A stretch of 64,000 bases of DNA from NCBI RefSeq assembly GCF_000719285.1, contig NZ_JOFS01000003.1, positions 1-64,000 on the forward strand, in the 5' to 3' direction. The notes beneath the pieces were generated by a model. The model was not told the DNA's origin and did not search any database. It saw only the letters and a list, made by a program, of their open reading frames with translations. Of the stretch, positions 1 through 7,693 are shown in pieces. Positions within the stretch are counted from its first letter, which is position 1. Every line of letters begins with the position of its first letter. Position numbers and translations under genes: made by a program. This DNA comes from Streptomyces bicolor (lineage in GTDB: Bacteria > Actinomycetota > Actinomycetes > Streptomycetales > Streptomycetaceae).

Positions 1-285
1 GGGCGGGGTGGCTCGGGCCGGGGGTGCAGGCGGGCGTACGGCGGCGTGATGGAGCGGTGGGGTGGCTTGGGCCGGGGGTGCGCGCGGGCGTGTGCCGTGG
101 GGAAGGAGCGGGGTGGTTTGGGTGGTGGGGCGAAGTGCATGGGGTTGCGCGGGGTGCCGATGGCAGATGCCCGGGGTGCAATGGCGGATGCACGGAATGC
201 CGATGGCGATGCGCGGGATGTGAATGGCGATGCGCGAGTGCGCTTTTATGGGCCGGCGGCTACTCGTCAGCGTCGCGGTCTTTTC
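1..285. repeat. G-rich low-complexity intergenic DNA with imperfect tandem repeats
   Basis: No convincing gene lies here; the open frames lack protein-like composition. A block around 5-37 is repeated at about 59-91 (period 54 bp, a few mismatches), with a weaker third copy near 110-120. From about 158 to 238 short units built on GATGGCGATGC recur. This could be the non-coding tail beyond a gene to the left of the window. Function unknown. Confidence 0.5.
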
Positions 286-425
286 AGCCCGTCCGGCGTT
301 TGAGGACGAGGCCCTTCAAGGGCCGAAGCGGGGGGTCTGGGGGCGGCAGCCCCCAGGAGCACCGGGGTCGAAGGGGCGGAGCCCCTTCAGGATGGGACGG
401 GTAGGGGCGGCGGGGGCGAGAAAAA
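286..425. repeat. Streptomyces-type dispersed intergenic repeat
   Basis: The segment contains the modules GTCCGGCGTTTGAGGACGAG, a GGGGTCTGGGGGCGG core with complementary CCCCCAGG, and GACGGGTAGGGGCGGCGG, followed by GCGAGAAA. I recognise this arrangement as a sequence that recurs between genes in many Streptomyces genomes. It sits directly after the stop of the minus-strand gene at 440 and can fold into GC-rich hairpins, so it may act as a transcription terminator. The family assignment is from memory, not from a search. Confidence 0.6.
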
Positions 426-439
426 CCCCGGGGCAGGCC

Positions 440-877
440 TCACGCGCTCAGCTGCCTGGACCACGTCGGCGTAGTCCCCGTAACCCGGCACAACGCCAAA
501 TACAACGGAATCGGCGGCGTATAAGGCACCGACCCAGCCGGCCGATGAATCAACCGAGGCGTGTCCAGCACCACCGCCCCCGTCATGTACCGCACCGCCG
601 CCGGCCACTCCAACGCGTAGTCGGAGTCCGCCGGCACGATCCACCACCAGTGCGTCTCATCGGCGTACACACACCCCACCCGAGGCAGCCGAGGCAACAC
701 AAGAGGCCCGAAACGGGCGGGCACCGCGACCGCGTCGCACCCCAGAGGAGCCGTCATCCCGTCCGGAACGGGCAGCCGCCGAGGGCCACCGGCATCGGTA
801 CGCAGACCGCGACGCAGCCGGACCAGCGAGTCCAGGCTCAGCACCTGCCCCCCGCCGGACGCACCGCTCACAGCCAT
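440..877 (-). CDS. hypothetical protein, partner of the ATP-binding protein
   Basis: A 145-residue soluble protein with no domain I can name. It is rich in Pro, Arg and Trp in the middle (a THWWWIVP motif near residue 72) and ends RQLSA. The ATG at 877 lies inside the last codons of the ATPase gene, whose stop is at 868, a 10-bp overlap typical of translational coupling. Proteins of this size and style commonly sit next to RsbW-like ATPases in Streptomyces Xre/DUF397 loci, so a role in the same regulatory cassette is an inference. Coding character (GC-rich third positions, overlap with a real gene) is good; function is unknown. Confidence 0.7.
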   Translation of the reverse strand: MAVSGASGGGQVLSLDSLVRLRRGLRTDAGGPRRLPVPDGMTAPLGCDAVAVPARFGPLVLPRLPRVGCVYADETHWWWIVPADSDYALEWPAAVRYMTGAVVLDTPRLIHRPAGSVPYTPPIPLYLALCRVTGTTPTWSRQLSA

Positions 878-1512
878 CCGAGCCCCGTCCCCCCACCGTA
901 CGGCCCCCGCGCCCGTGCCCGCCCCTGCGCCTCGTCCTCGTCACCGGAACCGTCGGACGGCCCGGGCTTGGGGCGGGCTCCCCAGCCGAGGTCGCTGCGA
1001 GGCCCCGTGTCACCGCGGGAAGCGTCCCCGCGTGGCAGGTCCGCCCAGACCACCACCCCGGACCCCTGCTCATGGGCCCCCCACGCCTGACAGAGGGCGT
1101 CGACGAGGAGCAGTCCCCTCCCGTGCTCCTCCTCGGGCCGTACCGCCATCGGATGTGGCTCACCCGGCGCGCAGCCCTCGTCACGCACGGCTATTCGCAC
1201 CATCTCGGCACCGTCGTTCAGCTCACAGACGATGTGCTCGCTGGCGGTGTGCACGATCGCGTTGGTGACCAGCTCGGACACGACGAGAGCCGCCGTGTCG
1301 CAGGTGTCCTCGCACACCGACCAGCCGTTCAGCCGCGCCCTGGTCAGGCGTCTGGCCTGCGCGGGGGAACCCGGATGCGCGGCCAGTTCGAAGCGGAACC
1401 GGCGCTCGGCGGCGGCGCCCCGCTGGGGGCCGACTCCGGTGTCGGCGCCGAGGCCGTGGGGGACCGCGGCGGCGTCTGTTCCTAAGGGCGGGGACGGAAT
1501 CACGCTTGCCAC
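868..1512 (-). CDS. ATP-binding protein, RsbW-like histidine-kinase-type ATPase
   Basis: A GHKL/HATPase_c_2 protein of about 214 residues, of the anti-sigma-factor (RsbW/SpoIIAB) type. The N box is seen as ELVTNA near residue 80, the G1 box as RDEG near 110 and the G2 box as GRGLLLV near 131. The C-terminal 60 residues are disordered and charged. Such proteins can bind sigma factors or phosphorylate anti-anti-sigma factors; no partner is encoded next to it, so the target is unknown. Start choice is uncertain: GTG at 1512 follows GGCGGGG by 5 nt, GTG at 1503 is also possible, and a TTG at 1539 would extend it by nine residues. It is divergent from the Xre regulator and shares its control region. 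Confidence 0.8.
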   Translation of the reverse strand: MASVIPSPPLGTDAAAVPHGLGADTGVGPQRGAAAERRFRFELAAHPGSPAQARRLTRARLNGWSVCEDTCDTAALVVSELVTNAIVHTASEHIVCELNDGAEMVRIAVRDEGCAPGEPHPMAVRPEEEHGRGLLLVDALCQAWGAHEQGSGVVVWADLPRGDASRGDTGPRSDLGWGARPKPGPSDGSGDEDEAQGRARARGPYGGGTGLGWL

Positions 1513-1528
1513 TATCGCCCCGCCGTGA

Positions 1529-1564
1529 ACACTTGGCAAGTGTCACTCTGAAAATTGCAGAGTG
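1529..1564. promoter_or_regulatory. two abutting palindromes, probable operators
   Basis: ACACTTG-G-CAAGTGT (1529-1543) is a perfect 7-bp inverted repeat. It is followed without a gap by CACTCTG-N7-CAGAGTG (1544-1564), another perfect 7-bp inverted repeat with an A/T-rich centre. They lie just upstream of the minus-strand ATPase gene and about 310 bp ahead of the Xre regulator. The likely binder is the neighbouring Xre/DUF5753 protein or its DUF397 partner; this is an inference. Confidence 0.55.
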
Positions 1565-1686
1565 CGGTGTGACTCTCTGGAAGGCCGTGGCACACTGCTC
1601 GCAACAGCATGTCGAACGGCGCCAGTTGGGATCACCGAAGATCCACCGCGATCTTCGAAAAGGTCTTCGAATGGCGCCGTCGGCCT

Positions 1687-1838
1687 GTCAGGATTCAGCC
1701 ACTCTGCCAGGCTTCGGGCACGCTGCCAGGCTTCGGGCACGCTGTCAGGGTTCAGGCACGCTGTCAGGGTTCAGACGGCCCGTCAGGGCTAAGGCAGCCT
1801 GCCGGGATTGAGTCGATCTGTCGGGAATCGATCGGGAA
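1687..1838. repeat. 19-bp tandem repeat, eight degenerate copies
   Basis: Units begin exactly every 19 bp at 1687, 1706, 1725, 1744, 1763, 1782, 1801 and 1820. Copies 2 and 3 are identical (GCCAGGCTTCGGGCACGCT). Copies 4-5 read GTCAGGGTTCAG and then diverge, and the outer copies are more degenerate. The array ends about 40 bp before the GTG of the Xre regulator. With the palindromes it fills the 1513-1876 gene-free stretch, in which I see no other feature. Confidence 0.85.
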
Positions 1839-1876
1839 GCGATCGGTCTGGTCGGGATCCATCGTGGAGGTGGAGC

Positions 1877-2737
1877 GTGAGCGAGCCGCGGTCCGCGCCG
1901 ACGGTCGGTCAGGTCGTCCTCGGTCGGCGCCTGCTGGATCTCAGGGAACGCGCCGGGCTCAAGCGCGAGGAGGCCGCCCGCATCCTCCGCGTCGCCCCCG
2001 CCACGGTCCGCCGTATGGAGATGGCCGAGGTCTCGCTCAAGATCCCGTATCTCCAACTGCTCCTGAAGGCCTACGGCATCCCCGACGACGAGGCCGACGC
2101 CTTCGTGCAACTGGCCGAGGATGCCAACAGACCCGGCTGGTGGCAGCGGTTCCACGACATCCTGCCGGGCTGGTTCTCGATGTACGTCAGCCTGGAGGGC
2201 GCCGCCGGCCTCATCCGGTCGTACGAACCCCACTTCGTGCCCGGTCTGCTGCAGACCGAGGACTACGCGCGCGGAGTGCTCCGGTCGGGCGCCATCGGCC
2301 AGACCAGCCCCGATGACATCGAGCGCCATGTCGCCCTGCGCATGCAACGCCAGCAACTGCTCACCCGTGAGGACGCGCCCCGGCTGTGGGTCGTGATGGA
2401 CGAGACCGTGCTGCGCCGTCAGGTCGGCGGCCCGGAGGTGATGCGTGCCCAGATCGACCGGCTGCTCGAGGCCACGAAGCTGCCCAACGTGACGCTGCAG
2501 GTGGCCCCGTTCGCCAACGGGCCGCACCCGGGCACGTACGGGCCCTTCGTGCTGTTCCGATTCGCCGTGCCGGAGCTTCCGGACATGGTCTACAGCGAGT
2601 ACCTGACCGGCGCCGTCTATCTCGACGCGCGCACCGAGGTGGCGACCCATCTCGAGGTCATGGACCGCATGGCGGCGCACGCCGCTACGGCACATCGCAC
2701 GAAGGAGATCCTCCGGGATCTCCGCAAGGAGCTGTGA
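1877..2737 (+). CDS. Xre-family regulator with C-terminal DUF5753
   Basis: A 286-residue DNA-binding regulator. An N-terminal Xre helix-turn-helix spans about residues 12-65 (LGRRLLDLRERAGL, then EEAARIL and TVRRMEMAE). The rest is DUF5753, recognised by the YVSLEGAA and PGLLQTEDYAR motifs and the VTLQVAPFA stretch. The start is taken as GTG 1877 because GGAGGTGG stands just upstream; an ATG at 1808 would add 23 residues encoded by the tandem repeat. It overlaps the DUF397 gene as TGAATG, so the two are co-translated. Xre-DUF397 pairs are a predicted toxin-antitoxin-like or developmental regulator family in actinomycetes (abaA/whiJ-type loci); which role applies here cannot be read from sequence. 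Confidence 0.88.
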   Translation: MSEPRSAPTVGQVVLGRRLLDLRERAGLKREEAARILRVAPATVRRMEMAEVSLKIPYLQLLLKAYGIPDDEADAFVQLAEDANRPGWWQRFHDILPGWFSMYVSLEGAAGLIRSYEPHFVPGLLQTEDYARGVLRSGAIGQTSPDDIERHVALRMQRQQLLTREDAPRLWVVMDETVLRRQVGGPEVMRAQIDRLLEATKLPNVTLQVAPFANGPHPGTYGPFVLFRFAVPELPDMVYSEYLTGAVYLDARTEVATHLEVMDRMAAHAATAHRTKEILRDLRKEL

Positions 2738-2992
2738 ATGGATCGCATCAGGCCGCGCATACGCGTCTACAACGGCATGCCCGCGCGGGACTTGGGCAGC
2801 GAGGGCTGGCACAAGCCGTGGAGCGGCGGCAACGGAGGCAACTGCCTGGAGGCGATGAAGCTCGCCGACGGCCGGATCGCCGTCCGTCAGTCCACCGACC
2901 CGGACGGGCCGGCGCTGATCTACACGGCGGACGAGATGACGGCATTCATCGAGGGCGCCAAGGCGGGGGAGGCGGACTTCCTGTTGTCCTGA
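2738..2992 (+). CDS. DUF397 protein
   Basis: An 84-residue small protein with the DUF397 signature: a W..S..S-like N-terminal part seen here as WHKPWSGGNGGNCLEA, then a V/I-A-VR-S segment (RIAVRQSTDPDGP) and a C-terminal FIEGAKAGEADF. The ATG follows the upstream stop directly (TGAATG). Usual length for the family is 60-90 residues. It is nearly always found beside an Xre/DUF5753 regulator, as here, and is thought to interact with it; the biochemical activity is not established. Confidence 0.88.
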   Translation: MDRIRPRIRVYNGMPARDLGSEGWHKPWSGGNGGNCLEAMKLADGRIAVRQSTDPDGPALIYTADEMTAFIEGAKAGEADFLLS

Positions 2993-3038
2993 CCCGGCAC
3001 GGCCCCCTTGCTCACCCTTTCTGCCACCCCGTTGCGTT

Positions 3039-3074
3039 CAGCCAGATCTGTTCAGTCAGCCAGTTCTGTTCAGT
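3039..3074. repeat. 18-bp tandem direct repeat upstream of methyltransferase
   Basis: Two adjacent 18-bp copies (3039-3056 and 3057-3074) differ at one base; the shared core is TCTGTTCAGT. They lie 80 bp before the methyltransferase start in an unusually A/T-rich stretch (3040-3140) that probably holds its promoter. They are a candidate activator or repressor site. Confidence 0.6.
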
Positions 3075-3154
3075 CGATTCACTTATTTTGGTGCCGAGTT
3101 GATCACTTACCGTCCTTACTGTTCTTACCGTCCTCGAACCTTATGGAGTTCGTC

Positions 3155-3958
3155 ATGACCGGGTCGAACCCCGTCGAGATCGACACCAGCAAGCCGCATC
3201 CCGCGCGGATGTACGACTGGTATCTCGGAGGCAAGGACAACTACCCCGTCGACGAGGCCATGGGGCAGCAGATGCTCGCCCTCGACCCGCGGGTGCCGGT
3301 GATGGCGCGGGTCAACCGCGCGTTCATGCACCGCGCCACCCGCTGGCTCGCAGGCCACGGCGTACGTCAGTTCCTGGATGTGGGCACGGGGATCCCGACC
3401 GAGCCGAACCTCCATCAGATCGCCCAGGGGATCGCCCCCGACGCCCGTGTCGTCTACTGCGACAACGACCCCATCGTGCTGGCCCACGCGGCTGCCCTGC
3501 TGCGCGGTACGGACGAGGGCGCCACCGAGTACCTGCAGGCCGATGTGCGCGACCCCGACGCCATCGTCGACGGCGCCCGGAAGGTACTGGACTTCGGCCG
3601 ACCGGTGGCGCTTTCCCTCATCGCGCTGCTGCACTTCGTCTCCGACGAGGACGGCGCGCACGAACTGGTCCGCCGGCTGCTGTCCGAACTCCCCTCCGGC
3701 AGCTACCTGGTGGTGACCCACGCGACCGCCGACTTCACCCCTGAGGAGTCGAAGGCGGCGACAGAGAAGCTCAAGGCGGCCGGCGTCACGCTGCCCCTGC
3801 GCTCCCGCGAGGAGTTCACCCGCTTCTTCGGCGGCCTCGAACTCGTCGAGCCCGGCGTGGAAGTGCCCCACCGCTGGCACCCCGAACTGGGGGAGCCGGT
3901 ACCCGGGCAGGACGACGGGGTCATTCCCGGGTACGGGGCGGTGGGGCGCAAGCCGTAG
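3155..3958 (+). CDS. SAM-dependent methyltransferase, DUF574 family
   Basis: A 267-residue class I methyltransferase of the actinobacterial DUF574 type. The family-specific N-terminus is visible (DTSKPHPARMYDWYLGGKDNY), followed by motif I FLDVGTGIPT near residue 78, an acidic loop VVYCDNDPIVL near 105 and LIALLHFVSDED near 155. The ATG at 3155 is preferred over ORF starts further upstream because GGAG lies 6 nt before it and the family begins close to this point. The family is very expanded in Streptomyces and often stands next to Xre/DUF397 genes; substrate unknown. It has its own A/T-rich promoter region with a direct repeat. Confidence 0.88.
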   Translation: MTGSNPVEIDTSKPHPARMYDWYLGGKDNYPVDEAMGQQMLALDPRVPVMARVNRAFMHRATRWLAGHGVRQFLDVGTGIPTEPNLHQIAQGIAPDARVVYCDNDPIVLAHAAALLRGTDEGATEYLQADVRDPDAIVDGARKVLDFGRPVALSLIALLHFVSDEDGAHELVRRLLSELPSGSYLVVTHATADFTPEESKAATEKLKAAGVTLPLRSREEFTRFFGGLELVEPGVEVPHRWHPELGEPVPGQDDGVIPGYGAVGRKP

Positions 3959-3962
3959 TGCC

Positions 3963-3980
3963 ACGGCCACATGTGGCCGT
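3963..3980. terminator. bidirectional hairpin between convergent genes
   Basis: An 18-bp perfect palindrome (ACGGCCACA/TGTGGCCGT) lies in the 30 bp between the stops of the methyltransferase and the phosphatase. Its position fits a shared terminator, although no T-tract follows. Confidence 0.5.
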
Positions 3981-3988
3981 CACCGGCC

Positions 3989-4495
3989 TCAGAAGTACGA
4001 CATGATGCGCCGCGGAGCGTCCACCAGGCGGCTGAGCACCACCACCGGCAGCGGAGGCTGCTCCGCCTTCGCCGGGCTGAGGTTCAGTCCGTAGTAGATC
4101 TGCTCGATCGACGGCGGCCCGACCGCGAGGTTGCGTCGAACCGCCATCGACGGCGACTCCTCACCGGTCTTCACGAGGTACGAGGCGACCATCGCGCCCG
4201 TACGGCCGACACCCGCGCCGCAGTGCACGAACACCGGGCCGGAGGACGACGAGACGATGTCGAGGAAGCGCTGCACCTGCTTGGGAGACGGCGTCTGCCC
4301 GTCACGGATCGGCAGGCGTACGGCGTTCAGCCCGGCCTCGCCCGGTTCGGCCAGCTGGGCCGCGGTCATGCGCTCGGCGCGCAGGTCGACGACTGTGGTG
4401 ATGCCCATGCTCGCCAGCGCCCGGTAACCGGCGGGGGAGGGGGCGGAGCCGCGCCACAGGCGGCCGTCGGTGTCCACGGCCTGGAAGTGGTTCAC
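3989..4495 (-). CDS. dual-specificity/tyrosine protein phosphatase
   Basis: A 168-residue cysteine phosphatase. The P-loop HCGAGVGRTG lies near residues 91-100 with catalytic Cys92 and Arg98. The general-acid region is probably the conserved PIRDGQTP at about 62-69, as in DSP-like enzymes. GTG 4495 is the only usable start close to the conserved AVDTDGRLW segment, but no Shine-Dalgarno precedes it. Homologues in my memory carry an N-terminal membrane or linker part that is missing. Immediately upstream is the broken end of the PEP-enzyme pseudogene, so the phosphatase may have lost its own N-terminus and promoter to a deletion. The catalytic core is intact. Confidence 0.75.
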   Translation of the reverse strand: MNHFQAVDTDGRLWRGSAPSPAGYRALASMGITTVVDLRAERMTAAQLAEPGEAGLNAVRLPIRDGQTPSPKQVQRFLDIVSSSSGPVFVHCGAGVGRTGAMVASYLVKTGEESPSMAVRRNLAVGPPSIEQIYYGLNLSPAKAEQPPLPVVVLSRLVDAPRRIMSYF

Positions 4496-7359
4496 ATCGT
4501 GCGACCAGTTCCGCCCACCGCAACAGCCCGAGGCGCTCCACGCCGATACCCAGCCGCCGCGCCACGTCGCGCGCGAGCCGGACCTGCAGTTCCTGTACCC
4601 AGCGGATACGGAGGCGGAGGGCTTCGCGGGGCGGGAGGGGGGTTCGGTGGGTCGGCAGAGGGTGGGTGGCTCGGGTTGTCGATGTGGTCCGGGAGCGCGC
4701 GGCTGGCGTGGCTGGTCCTGTTGGTGGGGGTTCGGTGGCTGGGGGCGGGGGCTGAGTGGGGGTGACGGCCTCAGGTTGGGGTGTCGGCGCGTACGGGCCG
4801 TCGGTGTGGCGGTGCGGAGTGAGGGTGGCCTGGGTGGTCCCGGTGAACGGGGTGGCGTAGATGGCGAAGGCAGCGCTGGTCGGGGTGGTCGCGGTCATGG
4901 GGATTGGCGAAGTGGTCGCGTTGGTTGCCGTGCCCGGCGGGGTGGATCGCTCTGCCGGCTTGTCGAGGGCGGGCGGCCGCGGAGAGGGCGGGCGGCTGCC
5001 GTTGCCGGTAGGTGGCGTGGGGGTGTGGGTGGTCCTGGTTGGTGCCGCTTCGGGGCGGGCGGTGCCGTTGGCTTTCCGGATGGGGGACGGCTCCGGGGCG
5101 GCGGTACCGTTGGCAGGCGGGTTCGCCTGAGGCCAGGGGGCTTGCTGGTCCGGTGGCCGTGGGCTCTGCTGTTCCGGTTCCGCTGCTGCCTGGTCTATCG
5201 CTGCCTGGCTGATCACTGCCGGGCCGGTCGGGTCGGCCGACCTGGCCGGTGTCGTCGGGTGCCGTAGCTGTCCGAGCTGTCCGAGCCGGCCACGTGCCGG
5301 TGCCTCTCCGGTGTGGGCCGTTGTCGGCGCTTCTGCGGGGTCGGTCGTCGTCGGTGTCGCCGTCGCCGTAACCCCGGGCAGTCGTCCCCGGCCTCGCAGG
5401 CTCGGGGCTGTGAGGGCCAGGATCACGGGGTTCGTGGCGGCCAGCTGGTCGTCGGGTATGCCCTGCGCGCGTGCTTCGGCCAGGGCGGCGAGAGCCGTGC
5501 CCGCCGCTGTGCGGCTCTTGGGCGGTTCGTTGAGGAGGGCGCCCGCGAGGGCCTCCTGGGCGCAGGGAGACCAGGGCCCGGCGGGTCCAGCGGAGCTCAG
5601 CGGCCAGGGCGGAACTGGAGAGTCCGCTGGGTGGCGGGATCTCGGCGAGACGGCGGTCGACGTCGGCGACGAGATCGGTCGCCAGCCCGGGCAAGGAGGA
5701 CGCGAGACGCCCCACCCGCCAGGCCGCGACGAGCCTACGCGCTCCCGGCGCCGGGTTCAGCAGCGCGAGCCACCGGTGCCGCGGCGGCACGGCGCCGAGA
5801 AGACGCAGGTCGGCGGCGGCGCGTCCGGCGACCGTCGTGACCACGGGCACCGACTTCAGCAGCCGGCGCGGCGCGGTGCCGCCGATGTCGAGCGCGGCCG
5901 CGAGCCCACGGGCCATCGGCGCCACCCACAGGTCCTCCTCCAGCGGCGCCAGCTGATCCGGCAGCGTCTCCGCGACTGGGCCGGGCCCGAGGAGCCGCGC
6001 TCCACGGGCCGGCCGCGCCGCCATCGCCGTGATCGGTCGGCTCTGGAACAGCCACAGCCGCCCCTCCGCGTCGAACCCGAACTCCACGTCCTGCGGCCCG
6101 CCGAAGACCAGCCGAACCCGCCGGGCGAGCCGCGCCAGCCGGAACAGCTCGGCCCGCGTCAGCAATGTGCCGCCCTGCACGGACACGGCATGCGGGTCGC
6201 CCGAAGCCACGGCATGGGGGTTCGCCGGGGGTGGGGGGTGCGGGTCCTCCGAGGGTGCGGCGAGGTGCGGGTCGCCCGAAGCCACGGCATGGGGGTTCGC
6301 CGGGGATATGGCGTGGGGCTCCTCCGAGGGTGCGGCGGCGTGCGGGCCGCCCGAGGGCGCGGCCTGCCGGTTCCCCGGCAGCGCGGCGTTCGGGTTCGCC
6401 GACGACACGGCCTGCGGACCCCTGGAAGGCCTCCTCCGCGGGCCTTCCGACGACGCCGTCCACGGCTCCCCCGAAGACGCGGCTCGGGAGTCCCCCCGAG
6501 CCTCGCTCCCGAGGTCCGCCGAAACCTCTGTTCGCCGACCGTCCGGAGCCTCCGTCCGCTGATCTTCGCGAGCCTCCGTCCCCGGATCTCCGCGAGCCTC
6601 CGCCCCCGGATCTCCGCGAGCCCCCGTCCGCCGACCCTCCGGAGCCTCGACCCCGGGGTCCCCCGGGACCTCTGTCCGCCGACCATCCGCGGCCCTCGTC
6701 CCCGAATCCCCGGAAGCCTCCGTCCGCAGCAGCCGTCCGTGCTCGCTCAGCCAGTAGTCGGTGCCGGCCTGCACGCCGCTGACCAGGCTGTCCGGCCCGC
6801 CGCGCACCGCGCTGACCAGCATCCGGTCGGCCCGCCCCGCGACCGGGTCGGCGCCGAACATCACCCCGCCGACCCGTGCCGTGAGCATGGGCTGCACGAG
6901 CACCGCCATCGGCGCCGTGGACCCGTCGGCCCGGTGCGCCGAGTCGAGGACGGTCTGTACGGCCGTACGAAAGGCCCGCCAGCCGCGCACGTCGAGCACC
7001 GAGGTGAACTGGCCCGCCAGGGAGGATTCCTCGGTGTCCTCCTGAGGCGAGGAGGACCGCACCACGAGTGGGCGGGCGCCACCCTCGGAGAGCTCGTCCC
7101 AGGCGCGCCGCAGGGCGACCATGTCGCCGCCCGCTCGGTACGGAATCACGAACCCGGGCAGCACGGGCAGTCCGGCGCGGGCCGCGCGGGCGAGGTTTGC
7201 GGCCTTGGACCCCATCAGCTGTGGGATTGCCGCCTCGGGCTGGTCCAGCGGGACGATGGCCGGGCCGTACGCCTCGCCTGCCCGGTCGAGGGAGTTGTCC
7301 CCCCGGTGCACTTCCCTGTCGCGAGCACCGTCTCCATGACGTTCTTCGATCGTCGTCAT
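4496..7359 (-). pseudogene. PEP/pyruvate-binding enzyme, frameshifted and C-terminally truncated
   Basis: The gene starts at ATG 7359 behind GGAGGG and encodes the ATP-grasp-like PEP/pyruvate-binding domain: GSKAANLARAARAGLPVLPG near residue 35, VVRSSSPQEDTEESS near 90, and FGGPQDVEFGFD plus LFQSRPITAM later. At about 5560-5566 the reading frame shifts: after WTRRALVSLR the expected AQEALAGALL continues in another frame, consistent with two missing bases. The second frame carries a Thr/Pro-rich linker of about 240 residues, then RIRWVQELQVRLARD and GLLRWAELVAR, and stops resembling the family at about 4500, where the phosphatase begins. The mobile domain with the phospho-accepting His is absent. 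A repetitive insertion of about 180 residues interrupts the N-terminal half. Two separate in-frame pieces could still be translated, but not a whole enzyme. Confidence 0.72.
6180..6722. repeat. expanded repetitive insertion inside the PEP-enzyme gene
   Basis: A 40-bp block occurs identically at 6191-6230 and 6266-6305 (75-bp, 25-codon period). It encodes repeats of the type ANPHAVASGDPH. Further units between about 6490 and 6710 encode Gly/Glu/Arg/Asp-rich repeats (GDPG.EA.., RRTE). The segment separates two conserved parts of the enzyme (SEHGRLL and GGTLLTRAELFRL) that are close together in normal homologues. Confidence 0.8.
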
Positions 7360-7693
7360 CGAACACCCTCCAGGACCGACCGCCAACAGGGGGGACGCGC
7401 GGGGGTGGCCCTGCGCCTGACGGCGGAACGAAGGATGGGGGCGAGCCGCTACCGGCCCGGTCCGGGTGCGGCTACGGCACGCCTCCCGCTCCGATGATCC
7501 CACTCCTGTTCGCCTGCATGTAGCCCATAAGTCACTTTTCAGGCAGATGGGAGAACAAATCCGAATGTGGTGGTATGCCGGGACGGGGTGACTCGTCCGG
7601 CGGCAGCGGCCGCCGGCTCCTTCGTGGGCAGGACCGACGTGGGTGTCTCCGCCGCGGACAGGACCCCGGCAGGGCCGTCTGCCTCTTGGCTCC
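7360..7693. other. gene-free stretch upstream of the PEP-enzyme gene
   Basis: This 334-bp gap between the MocR regulator stop and the PEP-enzyme start contains an A/T-richer block at 7525-7575 that may hold the minus-strand promoter. The only open frames are short and unlike proteins I know. Nothing else is seen. Confidence 0.4.

Noticed and set aside
224..1090. Plus-strand open frame over the left regulatory cassette
   Set aside because: Arg/Pro/Gly-only composition, opposite two genes with real motifs and a coupled overlap.
1687..1838. 19-bp array considered as CRISPR
   Set aside because: Units are contiguous without spacers, degenerate, and no cas genes are present.
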